Source: Oscillospiraceae bacterium (GTDB lineage: Bacteria; Bacillota; Clostridia; Oscillospirales; CAG-272). From it: a stretch of DNA of 12,570 nt. Positions 1-7,115 of this stretch are shown one piece after another. How positions within the stretch are numbered: position 1 is the first letter of the stretch; every line of letters starts with the position of its first letter. The position numbers and the translations under genes were made by a program. The notes beneath the pieces were generated by a model that had not been told where the DNA came from, made no database searches, and saw nothing but the letters and a program-made list of their open reading frames with translations. Location: positions 1 to 12,570 of the forward strand of contig SVQJ01000033.1 in the NCBI GenBank assembly GCA_015065395.1, written 5' to 3'.

Positions 1-78
1 CCTTTTCAAACGGAAGAGATGTTACTTGCTCTCTTTAACTTGCCTATAGGGCGGTCTGCGCCTTTTTCGACAGTCTGC

Positions 79-102
79 GTTCTTTCCTTGAAAGGAAAGA
101 AC
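79..102. repeat. Short perfect inverted repeat (hairpin)
   Basis: The arm GTTCTTTCCTT (79-89) is exactly complementary to AAGGAAAGAAC (92-102). A realistic hairpin is a 9-bp stem (79-87 with 94-102) and a 6-nt loop. No T-run follows on either strand, so it is not a classical terminator. It sits just after a direct repeat of GTCTGCG (54-60, 73-79) and may be part of the same dispersed intergenic repeat as the larger palindrome at 148-213. Confidence 0.6.
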
Positions 103-147
103 CAAAGGAACTTTAAGAAGGACAAATATAGCTAAAAGGCAAAAAGG

Positions 148-213
148 CCCGAAAAAAAGTGAGAGACACAAAAATGAACGAGCTCATTTTTGTGTCTCTC
201 ACTCTTTTTCGGG
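148..213. repeat. 30-bp-arm near-perfect palindrome, possible bidirectional terminator
   Basis: The left arm 148-177 and right arm 184-213 are complementary over 30 positions with one A/C mismatch, around a 6-nt loop (178-183). The inner part is a stem of about 20 bp. Just outside that stem are a run of five T on the plus strand (205-209) and a run of seven T on the minus strand (152-158 read in reverse). This geometry fits a bidirectional intrinsic terminator. It could stop leftover transcription from the minus-strand genes and from any gene entering from the left edge. The outer CCCG/CGGG clamp makes the arms longer than a terminator needs, so a mobile intergenic repeat is an alternative. 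Confidence 0.7.
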
Positions 214-231
214 TACGGCACCGGCGACGCC

Positions 232-256
232 TTTTACCTTGCAAAACTTGGTAAAA
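232..256. repeat. Small inverted repeat
   Basis: TTTTACC (232-238) is complementary to GGTAAAA (250-256) with an 11-nt spacer. It is short and AT-rich and could be chance. It is listed because it belongs to the run of dyad symmetries between the last minus-strand gene and the left edge. Confidence 0.35.
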
Positions 257-290
257 ACCATTTTATAAAGTTTTTTGCAGAGCTTTTTTC

Positions 291-321
291 AAAAAAGCGA
301 CCGTATCTTCAATACGTCTCG
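291..321 (-). terminator. Probable intrinsic terminator of the minus-strand genes
   Basis: Read on the minus strand, this lies 12 bases past the stop of the 85-residue gene. A 5-bp stem (CGTAT/ATACG) with a 5-nt loop is extended by CGA/TCG across a small internal loop. It is followed at once by C and six T. The stem is weak in GC, so part of the transcription probably reads on to the stronger palindrome at 148-213. Confidence 0.55.
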
Positions 322-332
322 AACTACTTTAT

Positions 333-590
333 TTACAGGCAGAGATAGATCAGGGCTGCGATAATGAAGGCTGAGAGAGCTCCGTAGCATATAGCCGGGA
401 TGTAGGCAATTATTCCCCGAAGGCCTTGCTTTTTTGATTCGGCTGCGCTGACCGCGCCCATGATCAGCACGGCGGCGGTGCAAAGTGCGAGGACGGGGAT
501 GAGTGTTTTTTCACCGAAATGAAGATATACGGCTCCGGCGATTATTATCAATGCGGCTGCAGCGATACCCACGAGCTTTGATTTAGTCAT
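333..590 (-). CDS. Small three-helix membrane protein, unknown function
   Basis: I do not recognise a family for this 85-residue protein. It has three hydrophobic stretches (about residues 5-24, 29-49 and 57-84), separated by short charged links such as GEK and ESKKQG, and it ends inside the last helix, so it should sit in the cytoplasmic membrane. I chose the ATG at 590 because AAAGGAAG lies upstream of it and the hydrophobic part begins at once. A longer frame from 638 would add 16 polar residues entirely inside the preceding gene. The start overlaps the stop of the 904-residue gene by 8 bp, which implies translational coupling, so it may act together with that secreted, membrane-anchored protein. 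A terminator follows at 291-321. That it is a real gene is fairly likely; its function is unknown. Confidence 0.65.
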   Translation of the reverse strand: MTKSKLVGIAAAALIIIAGAVYLHFGEKTLIPVLALCTAAVLIMGAVSAAESKKQGLRGIIAYIPAICYGALSAFIIAALIYLCL

Positions 591-3297
591 TTCTTGAGCT
601 TCCTTTCTGACGTTTGAGGAGGAAGGAAAATACTGCAACGGTGATCGCGGCGGTGATCAGTATTGCGGCATAGAAAAGGGGATTTCCCTGATCCTTTTCG
701 GTCATATCAAATCTTTGGGAAAGCTCTTTATCCGTTAGGCTTTCGGATAAAAGCTCCACTTTTGAAAGCTCTACGGTATCGCCCTCCGTTCCGCTGACGA
801 TAAGGGAGACAAAATCCACCTTTGAGCTTCCCGAAAATTCGGAAAGATCGCAGAAAAGGGTGACGGGTGTATCAGTTGTAACATTTCTTTGGAAAACGGC
901 TCTTTGTCCTCCGCTCGCGAAAACTATTTTGATGCGGCAATCTGCCGATACGCTGCCTGAAATGCAGAAGGAAAGCTTAGCGATCGTGCCGGACATATCA
1001 ATGGGCATATCCAGCGGAGCAACAAGAACTCCCATATCGCTGCCTTTGAGGGTGGAAGCAAGAACTCTTCCTTCTCCAAAGGAGCTTTTTCTGCTTTCGG
1101 GAACGGTAAGAGCTCCTCCGCAAACGAAGCTTTCGGTGCTGTAGGAGTTGGAGAAATCCCATAGGCTGTATTTCCCGCCTTTTTCGGTTGCCTTATCTTT
1201 TGCAGAGTAGAGGGTTATCGAAGTGGGGATCACGTTTTCGCTGTCCAGCATTGTCTGGAGCGTTGTATAAAGAAGCTCCTTATCCTTTTCGGGCACATCT
1301 GTCACCGAGAGGGCACCCAGGCGAAGGCTGCCCGATGCGGAATTCAGACAGATGGTGCGGTAGGTGGTGCATATTTCATCAGGGCTTTTATCGGAGGGAA
1401 CGTTCCAGATAAGGGCATTTCCGTCGCCGGCAGTGCTGAAGATCGCCGGCACGGAGGCGATCTTTGAAAGTGTGAGCTCTGTGCGGCTTGAATAAGCCGA
1501 GGTTTCCAAAAGAACCGTTATGGGGTTCGCTTTATAAAGGGATAAATAATAATAAAGCTGTGTGAGGGAGAGGTACGGTTCGGTCTTGGCGTTTTCCTCT
1601 ATGGGGATCATAACCAGTGCGCTGTTGTTTTTGCTTTTCACGCATTCGCTGAAAACGCTTGCAAGCACGGCGGCATTCTGCATCCCGTCCGAACCGCGGG
1701 AGAGGACACCGGAATTTATAGCGCTTCCCATAATAAATCCCTTGCAAAGGGGAAAACGCTCTGCCAGAAAAGAAGCAACTGCACACAAAAGCGTGAGGCT
1801 TTCCTTGTCAAGACGAGCCGTTTTTTCATCAATGATGCTGTCATCAAAAATGATGCGGATATAGGGGGATATTCCTGCCGAGGTATAGAATCTCACCCGT
1901 GAATCAAGCTGAGAGACCGCATCCCTGTTAAAATAAACATTTTCCCTGTATTTATAGGATACAGCGGAATAAATATCGTCTTTTTCAAAAAGTGATGCGC
2001 TGTCAACATCGATTATAACCGAAGAAACACCGGTAGAGAACACCTGAGCATCATCTGTGGAGTGGACAGCACAAATATCGGACGCCGCAGGTGAGGCGGA
2101 GCTTCCCGTGTGGGGAGCACAGAGTGGACTTACGGCAACAGAGCCCTTGTCCGTATCGAAAGCCACCAGGTAAAGGTATTCACTGTGATCGGCATTGAAG
2201 GAAGCTGAAAGAGTGAATTTGGTGGAAAAGCCTGTTTGCGCAATGGGAGAATAATCGGAAAGATCAAATCCCGGAGCATCAGCTGCAGGGATCGCATAGA
2301 GCAAAAGCTTTGTACCGTAGTACTTAACGCTTGCCTGGGACGAGAGGCTTCCGGAAACTGAAATCGATGAGCCGTTCAAGCGGCAGGAGGTGATTGTACC
2401 CAGCTCATCGGTGCTCTTTCCCATTTGCTCGATCCCAAAATCCAAAACTGTGAAGGACGAGCCCTTAACCTTCAGATCACGAAATCTCAGCGTCACGCTT
2501 TCAAATCCGCCTGAAAGGGAGAACGCGAAAATCCCATCGGCAGAAATACTTTGAGCGGGGGACTGAACCGTACCTTTTTCGCTGTACAAAGCTTCTGAAT
2601 AGACAGAACCGGACGTTATACCCGAAAGGCTGACCCAAAGGAGTATATCCGTGCCCTTTTGGGGGATGGGATCAAATTCGGGGATCAGATTGCACAGCCC
2701 CTCGGAGGGGGTGAGGATAAGGTGATCTTCAGACTTTTCCAAGGGATATTCCGAGGAAAAATCAGTGACGGAGAATTTACTTATATATGCGTATGAGAAG
2801 CTTTTGTCGGCAAAGCAGTCTGAAAGGGTGATCCCTCCGGGAATACTGTTTTTGTCGGTAAAGCTTAGGCTTATGGAATCGAAGGAGCCGGAGATATTTT
2901 CGTGAAGCTTAACGTAAACGGTCTCGGAGCCTTCGGAAAGGATGCAGGTGTGACGGGATGAGAGCTTGCCCGCAGAAAGAACCAGATCCACCGGATAGCT
3001 TTTTTCATCACCGGAAACATGAGCCGTGAATGCGATCTCAGTAAAACCGGAAAGATCCAGAGCCTCAAAGCTGAAGGTGAAGGAAAGGCTTTTTGTGTAT
3101 AGATCCGTTGTTACCGCAAGCTTTGAATCAACGTCTGAGGCATTGAGCACACCCTGGGATTTTGTTATATTGCTTTTTTTGAATATATCAAGAGCAATAA
3201 AATCGTCCTCTGCCGAAACGGTAAGGCAAGGAAACCATGACAGTACTGACAAAAATGTCATTATAAGGGCAAGAAATAAAGCACCTGTTTTTTTCAT
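583..3297 (-). CDS. Secreted, C-terminally anchored protein with DUF5722/TIM-barrel-like centre
   Basis: This 904-residue exported protein starts with a clear signal peptide (KK, hydrophobic core, cleavage probably after VSA at residue 29). It ends with a membrane helix (about 873-893) followed by basic KRQK, so it is anchored with its body outside. In between I see beta-rich, Ser/Gly-rich segments (about 30-180, 190-290 and 710-850) that look like carbohydrate-binding-type sandwiches, and an Fn3-like segment (about 303-395). An alpha/beta region (about 408-690) resembles the DUF5722 or glycoside-hydrolase TIM barrel (YFNRDAVSQLDS, then SAGISPYIRIIF). Where such barrels usually carry Asn-Glu after strand 4, this one reads GFIMGSAIN (520-528), so the acid/base residue seems absent; an E at 598 (VLLETS) could be a leftover nucleophile. 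The start has a near-perfect AAGGAGG site. A role in binding surface or dietary glycan is inference; the family match is by eye only. Confidence 0.7.
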   Translation of the reverse strand: MKKTGALFLALIMTFLSVLSWFPCLTVSAEDDFIALDIFKKSNITKSQGVLNASDVDSKLAVTTDLYTKSLSFTFSFEALDLSGFTEIAFTAHVSGDEKSYPVDLVLSAGKLSSRHTCILSEGSETVYVKLHENISGSFDSISLSFTDKNSIPGGITLSDCFADKSFSYAYISKFSVTDFSSEYPLEKSEDHLILTPSEGLCNLIPEFDPIPQKGTDILLWVSLSGITSGSVYSEALYSEKGTVQSPAQSISADGIFAFSLSGGFESVTLRFRDLKVKGSSFTVLDFGIEQMGKSTDELGTITSCRLNGSSISVSGSLSSQASVKYYGTKLLLYAIPAADAPGFDLSDYSPIAQTGFSTKFTLSASFNADHSEYLYLVAFDTDKGSVAVSPLCAPHTGSSASPAASDICAVHSTDDAQVFSTGVSSVIIDVDSASLFEKDDIYSAVSYKYRENVYFNRDAVSQLDSRVRFYTSAGISPYIRIIFDDSIIDEKTARLDKESLTLLCAVASFLAERFPLCKGFIMGSAINSGVLSRGSDGMQNAAVLASVFSECVKSKNNSALVMIPIEENAKTEPYLSLTQLYYYLSLYKANPITVLLETSAYSSRTELTLSKIASVPAIFSTAGDGNALIWNVPSDKSPDEICTTYRTICLNSASGSLRLGALSVTDVPEKDKELLYTTLQTMLDSENVIPTSITLYSAKDKATEKGGKYSLWDFSNSYSTESFVCGGALTVPESRKSSFGEGRVLASTLKGSDMGVLVAPLDMPIDMSGTIAKLSFCISGSVSADCRIKIVFASGGQRAVFQRNVTTDTPVTLFCDLSEFSGSSKVDFVSLIVSGTEGDTVELSKVELLSESLTDKELSQRFDMTEKDQGNPLFYAAILITAAITVAVFSFLLKRQKGSSRND

Positions 3298-3337
3298 AGT
3301 TCCTCCTTTTTGTTTTTTCTTCTTTCAGTTTACCATA

Positions 3338-3366
3338 AATGTATTAAGATTTTATGTATATTTCAA
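3338..3366 (-). promoter_or_regulatory. Candidate promoter for the 904-residue gene
   Basis: On the minus strand, TTGAAA (3366-3361) is a good -35. It is followed after 17 bp by TACATT (3343-3338), a 4/6 match to the -10 consensus. It lies in the 82-bp gap between the cation transporter and this gene. No convincing terminator is seen in the gap, so read-through from the transporter is also possible. Confidence 0.4.
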
Positions 3367-3379
3367 AAATAAAGATCTA

Positions 3380-4540
3380 TCAAAGCTTGTCGCCGAAGCG
3401 GTTGGTGGTATAATCTCTGTCAACGGTGATAACCGCGTTGTATAATGGGCTGAGCTTCTTTATTTCTACACAGATACGGTCGCAAAGCTCGCGGTCCGTG
3501 AGGGGAAATTCATCGGTAACGGCGATATCGAAAATAAGGTTTGAATGGGTTATTCCGAAAACCGCACGAAAGTCGTGCATGGATGCAGGACTGCCCTCCT
3601 CAGCACTTATATGAGAAACGATATCTCCAACCTGTGCGCGGACAGCGTTCACCTTTGGATCGGAATACTGTATGGGATCCATGTGGATGACCAGATCTAT
3701 CTCTCCCTCGGCGCGAAAATCGTTTTCAATATTATCGCAAAGATCGTGGGAGACCATGATATCTCCGTCTGCATCCACCTCAACGTGGATGGAGGCAAAT
3801 ACTTTGCCGGCACCGTAGCTGTGGACCACCAGATCGTGTATACCCAGCACTCCCTCGTAGGATCGCACCTTTTTCACTATACTGTCACAAAGCTCCCGAT
3901 CGGGGGCCTTACCCATAAGGGTATCGGAGGAGTCGCGGACCAGCTTTATGCCCAGGATGATGATGTATATGGCTATGATAAGGCCCAGAGCAGCGTCGGT
4001 GTAGGGGCCGAAGACCGGGGTGAGGAGCATTCCCGCGATAACGGCGCCTGTTGCAAAAATATCACCGATGCTGTCTATGGAAGAAGCGCGCAGGGCATCG
4101 GAATCTATTTTATTTGCCACGTATCTGTAGTATATCGCCAGGGCGATCTTGAAAAGGATCGTGAATGCCATAACCGCAATGGCAACGGCGCTGAACTGAG
4201 TTTTTCCTTCGCCTGAAAAAAATCTGGAAACGGAATCGCGGAAAAGCTCGACTCCCAGGACCGTAATTATCACGGATATAAAAAGGCCGGAAAGGTATTC
4301 CGCACGTGCGTGGCCGTAAGGATGTTCACGGTCTGCGGGCTTTCCCGAAAGATGGTAGCCCACAAGAACAAAAACTGAGGAGCCTGCATCGGAAAGATTG
4401 TTTATTGCGTCAGCAATAACGGATATGCTTCCGGCTATTATGCCTATAGCCACCTTTATCGCAAAAAGGATCACATTAATTATAATGCCCACGATCCCGG
4501 CGAGCTTGCCTTCGTTTTGGCGCTTCTTTGCTTCGTTCAT
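3380..4540 (-). CDS. Cation diffusion facilitator transporter, possibly Mn2+ exporter
   Basis: This 386-residue inner-membrane metal/proton antiporter belongs to the CDF (YiiP/FieF/CzcD) family. Several hydrophobic helices fill about residues 13-210, followed by a cytoplasmic ferredoxin-like dimerisation domain (about 210-290). An extra C-terminal domain (about 290-380, with HDFRAVFGITHSNLIFD) is, from memory, common in clostridial members. The signature SVIADAINNLSDAGSS is at 40-55 and the DREHPYGHAR motif at 70-79. The transport-site positions read N47/D51 in helix 2 and D156/D160 in helix 5. This Asn-Asp/Asp-Asp set is, as I recall, that of Mn-exporting MntE-type members, while Zn transporters usually carry a His in helix 5. 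Mn2+ export is therefore my preferred but unproven substrate call. AAGGAGAA precedes the ATG and a promoter lies at 4585-4613. Confidence 0.92.
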   Translation of the reverse strand: MNEAKKRQNEGKLAGIVGIIINVILFAIKVAIGIIAGSISVIADAINNLSDAGSSVFVLVGYHLSGKPADREHPYGHARAEYLSGLFISVIITVLGVELFRDSVSRFFSGEGKTQFSAVAIAVMAFTILFKIALAIYYRYVANKIDSDALRASSIDSIGDIFATGAVIAGMLLTPVFGPYTDAALGLIIAIYIIILGIKLVRDSSDTLMGKAPDRELCDSIVKKVRSYEGVLGIHDLVVHSYGAGKVFASIHVEVDADGDIMVSHDLCDNIENDFRAEGEIDLVIHMDPIQYSDPKVNAVRAQVGDIVSHISAEEGSPASMHDFRAVFGITHSNLIFDIAVTDEFPLTDRELCDRICVEIKKLSPLYNAVITVDRDYTTNRFGDKL

Positions 4541-4584
4541 CGTTGTTCTCCTTAAAAAACGGCACTGTTAAACATTCTTTCCAA

Positions 4585-4613
4585 ATGATAACACAAATCA
4601 TATAATTTTTCAA
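4585..4613 (-). promoter_or_regulatory. Promoter for the cation transporter gene
   Basis: On the minus strand, TTGAAA (4613-4608) and TATCAT (4590-4585) are separated by exactly 17 bp. A TG one base upstream of the -10 makes an extended -10. The expected start of transcription is near 4578, giving a leader of about 38 nt with AAGGAGAA before the ATG. I see no obvious metal-responsive operator or riboswitch in this short leader. Confidence 0.7.
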
Positions 4614-4656
4614 TAGTTAAAAAGCGTGAAAAAGGGGCAAAAAACGGTGCGCTCTC

Positions 4657-4685
4657 TTGACTTTGTGCGGCGATAGTAATATAAT
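4657..4685 (+). promoter_or_regulatory. Consensus sigma-A promoter of the iorA-lepA transcription unit
   Basis: TTGACT (4657-4662), a 17-bp spacer and a perfect TATAAT (4680-4685) make this the best promoter in the window. Transcription should begin near 4692. That places it after the ATG at 4691 that would give a longer IorA and so rules that start out. It is divergent from the transporter promoter, with the two -35 boxes about 43 bp apart. Confidence 0.85.
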
Positions 4686-4691
4686 TTATTA

Positions 4692-4768
4692 TGTATATTA
4701 ATATGGCGCAGTGTTTCCAAAAGATGCGTCTTGACCTTCAAAATGGAAGGTCAGAGAAAGGAATACCT
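4692..4768 (+). promoter_or_regulatory. Structured 5' leader of iorA with two tandem hairpins
   Basis: The predicted leader of about 77 nt can fold into two adjacent stems. The first is 6 bp (4705-4710 with 4725-4730, one G-T pair). The second is 8 bp (4732-4739 with 4746-4753) around a 6-nt loop and has seven perfectly matched Watson-Crick pairs, GACCTTC with GAAGGTC. The second stem ends just before the AAAGGA ribosome site of iorA. No T-run follows it, so it is not a terminator in this form. It could stabilise the message or control access to the ribosome site. I do not recognise a known riboswitch class. Confidence 0.45.
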
Positions 4769-6508
4769 ATGAAAAGAATAATGCTCGGCAATGAGGCTGT
4801 TGCCAGAGGACTTTATGAGGCGGGAGTACATTTTGTTTCCAGCTACCCCGGAACTCCCAGCACGGAGATAACTGAATTTGCAGCGAAGTATGATGAGATA
4901 TATGCAGAGTGGGCGCCTAATGAGAAGGTTGCCTTTGAGGCGGCATTCGGCGCTGCTATAGGCGGCGGACGTTCATTTTGTGCAATGAAGCACGTTGGCC
5001 TCAACGTTGCGGCAGATCCCCTTTTCGTCACATCCTATACCGGTGTGAACGGCGGCTTCGTTATCGGCGTTGCCGATGACCCGGGAATGCACTCCTCTCA
5101 GAACGAGCAGGACAGCCGCCATTATGCGATCGCTGCAAAGCTTCCCATGGTAGAGCCTTGCGACAGTGTTGAATGTAAGGAATTCACCGCTATGGCCTAT
5201 GACTATTCCGAAAAATTTGATACCCCTTTTATCCTGCGTCTCACAACGAGAGTTTCCCACTCAAGCGCTCCCGTTTCGGAATGCGAGAGACAGGAAAAGC
5301 CTATCCGTGAGTACATAAAGGATATAGGAAAGCACGTTATGATGCCTGCAAACGCAAGAAAGCGTCATGTAGTGGTTGAGGAAAGACTGCGCGCGCTTGA
5401 AGAGTTTGCATATAGCTGTCCCTTTAACCGAGTTGAGAAGAATGGATCTTCTCTTGGAATCATAACTGCAGGAAATTGCTATAATTACGCAAAAGAGGTC
5501 TTTGGCGAGGGTGCTTCCTATTTGAAGCTCGGTCTTGTCAATCCTATTTCCGAAAAGCTCATCCGTGAGTTCTGTGAGGGGCTTGAGCAGATAATCGTTA
5601 TAGAGGAGCTGGATCCGGTGATCGAAGGCTTCTGCCGTTCCATCGGGATTCAGGTAACGGGAAAGGATGTTCTCCCTCTTATCGGAGAGTTTTCTCAGGA
5701 TCTTCTCAGAAAATATCTTCTAGGAGAAGAGGCTTCCTCCTCTATGATTGCCGATGAGATCCCTGCCCGTCCTCCCGTGCTTTGCCCCGGATGTCCTCAC
5801 AGAGGAGTGTTTTATACTCTTAAGAAAATGGGCGTTACTGTTTCCGGCGATATCGGATGCTATACTCTGGGTGCTGTTGCTCCCCTTGCTTCCATGGATA
5901 CCACCTTCTGTATGGGTGCGTCCGTTTCCGCTCTCCACGGCTTCAATAAGGTTCGCGGCGAGGAGGATAAGAGCGTTTGCGTTATCGGTGACTCCACGTT
6001 TATGCATTCAGGCATGACAGGTCTTGTAAATATCGTTTATAACGGCGGTCATTCCAACGTTATCATTCTTGATAACAGCATCACGGGTATGACTGGGCAT
6101 CAGGAAAACCCATTGACGGGAAAGACTCTGAAGGGTACTCCTGCACCTTACATCTCCCTTGAGGATATATGTGCGGCTTTGGGTATTGCAAGAGAGCATA
6201 TCAGAGTGGTAGATCCTGCTGATATGAAGCTCCTTGAGGCAACTCTCAGGGAAGAGCTTGCATCAAGCGAGCCCTCCGTTATTATCTGCCGCCGTCCCTG
6301 CGCTCTTCTCAAGGGCGTTGAGAGAAAGCCTGCGCTGAAGGTGAATAACGATAAGTGCCGTGCTTGTAAGTCTTGCATGAAGATCGGCTGTCCCGCAATT
6401 TCAATGACGGATACAGAAAACGGCAAAAAAGCGATCGTTGATGCATCTATGTGCGTCGGGTGCGGACTTTGCGAAAGTATGTGCCCCTTTGATGCCTTCG
6501 AGGCGTGA
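4769..6508 (+). CDS. iorA: Indolepyruvate:ferredoxin oxidoreductase, alpha subunit
   Basis: This 579-residue cytoplasmic subunit, with IorB, converts indolepyruvate and other aryl pyruvates plus CoA to aryl-acetyl-CoA, CO2 and reduced ferredoxin, a step of aromatic amino-acid fermentation. The N-terminal pyrimidine-binding domain carries the SSYPGTPSTEI motif. The thiamine-diphosphate domain has CPGCPHRG (from C339), VSGDIGCYTLG, and GDST (407-410) leading to DNS (435-437), which fits the GDx...N cofactor motif. The C-terminus is a two-cluster ferredoxin module: C530, C533, C536 and C541, then C562, C565, C568 and C572, each set ending in CP, enough for two 4Fe-4S clusters. Length is normal for the family. 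I chose the ATG at 4769, preceded by AAAGGA, because an upstream ATG at 4691 lies at or before the transcription start and adds 26 unrelated residues. iorB follows after 28 bp. Confidence 0.96.
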   Translation: MKRIMLGNEAVARGLYEAGVHFVSSYPGTPSTEITEFAAKYDEIYAEWAPNEKVAFEAAFGAAIGGGRSFCAMKHVGLNVAADPLFVTSYTGVNGGFVIGVADDPGMHSSQNEQDSRHYAIAAKLPMVEPCDSVECKEFTAMAYDYSEKFDTPFILRLTTRVSHSSAPVSECERQEKPIREYIKDIGKHVMMPANARKRHVVVEERLRALEEFAYSCPFNRVEKNGSSLGIITAGNCYNYAKEVFGEGASYLKLGLVNPISEKLIREFCEGLEQIIVIEELDPVIEGFCRSIGIQVTGKDVLPLIGEFSQDLLRKYLLGEEASSSMIADEIPARPPVLCPGCPHRGVFYTLKKMGVTVSGDIGCYTLGAVAPLASMDTTFCMGASVSALHGFNKVRGEEDKSVCVIGDSTFMHSGMTGLVNIVYNGGHSNVIILDNSITGMTGHQENPLTGKTLKGTPAPYISLEDICAALGIAREHIRVVDPADMKLLEATLREELASSEPSVIICRRPCALLKGVERKPALKVNNDKCRACKSCMKIGCPAISMTDTENGKKAIVDASMCVGCGLCESMCPFDAFEA

Positions 6509-6536
6509 TCGATAGGGTAAGGAAAGGTGAACTGAA

Positions 6537-7115
6537 ATGGAAACTAAAAATATAATGATCGTCGGCGTGGGAGGACAGGGTTCTCTCCTTGCTTCGCGAA
6601 TTCTCGGATATGCGGCTATGAATGCAGGATACGATGTTAAGGTGTCTGAGGTGCATGGCATGAGCCAGAGAGGCGGAAGCGTTGTGACCTATGTGCGCTA
6701 CGGGAAGAATGTAGCCTCCCCCGTTATCTGCGAGGGTGAGGCGGACGTCATCCTCTCCTTTGAAAAACTTGAGGCTGCAAGATGGCTTCCCTATCTGAAG
6801 ATCGGCGGAACTATTGTAACAGGAATTCAGGAGATAAATCCCATGCCTGTTATCACAGGTGCGGCATCTTATCCCGATGAGATAATCGAAAAGATAAAGG
6901 CTCTCGGCGTTGATATAATTGCCGAGGATGCTCAGGCCATTGCGAGAGAGGCAGGAAGTGAGAAGGCTTCCAACGTTGCGCTTATCGGTCTTGCTTCCCA
7001 TGCTCTCGGATTTGAAGGCGCGGCTCTCAGAGCTGCAGTTGAAGCGTGCGTTCCCGCAAAGGCAAAGGATATAAATCTTCGTGCCTTTGATATTGCTCAG
7101 GAGAAGGTAGGCTGA
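6537..7115 (+). CDS. iorB: Indolepyruvate:ferredoxin oxidoreductase, beta subunit
   Basis: This 192-residue protein is the gamma-type subunit of the 2-oxoacid:ferredoxin oxidoreductase family and the partner of IorA in aryl-pyruvate oxidation. The glycine-rich VGVGGQGSLLASRIL near the start (9-23) and VSEVHGMSQRGGSV (36-49) are the family hallmarks and lie at the CoA and subunit interface in relatives. Length matches typical IorB. The ATG at 6537 follows an AAGGTGA site. Its TGA overlaps the next gene's ATG by one base (TGATG at 7113-7117), so the two are translationally coupled. The call rests on clear motifs and the adjacency to iorA. Confidence 0.95.
   Translation: METKNIMIVGVGGQGSLLASRILGYAAMNAGYDVKVSEVHGMSQRGGSVVTYVRYGKNVASPVICEGEADVILSFEKLEAARWLPYLKIGGTIVTGIQEINPMPVITGAASYPDEIIEKIKALGVDIIAEDAQAIAREAGSEKASNVALIGLASHALGFEGAALRAAVEACVPAKAKDINLRAFDIAQEKVG

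Larger units (their letters stand above)
1..332. other. Gene-free, repeat-rich intergenic region
   Basis: I find no supportable gene here. The only small plus-strand frame (ATG at 19, stop at 135, 38 codons) has no good ribosome site and runs through a hairpin, so I treat it as chance. The region holds a 9-11 bp hairpin (79-102), a 7-bp direct repeat GTCTGCG (54-60 and 73-79), a 30-bp-arm inverted repeat (148-213), a 7-bp inverted repeat (232-238 with 250-256) and a terminator (291-321). This density of dyad symmetry is typical of dispersed intergenic repeats or terminator clusters. Copy number elsewhere cannot be judged from one window. Confidence 0.6.

Noticed and set aside
19..135. 38-codon plus-strand frame at the left edge
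   Set aside because: No clear ribosome site, and it runs through a hairpin and a direct repeat; more likely chance in a repeat.
148..213. CRISPR repeat or transposon terminal repeat
   Set aside because: There is only one palindrome, with no regular spacing of copies, no transposase and no target duplication visible.
3545..4216. 223-codon plus-strand frame opposite the cation transporter
   Set aside because: The transporter motifs on the minus strand are complete, and this frame has no domain and no ribosome site.
4691..4768. Upstream ATG extending IorA by 26 residues
   Set aside because: It lies at or before the predicted transcription start, the extra residues do not look like IorA, and the ATG at 4769 has a good ribosome site.
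4541..4768. Metal- or amino-acid-sensing riboswitch or T-box between the divergent genes
   Set aside because: The transporter leader is about 38 nt, and the iorA leader lacks T-box or other recognisable conserved elements and a terminator.
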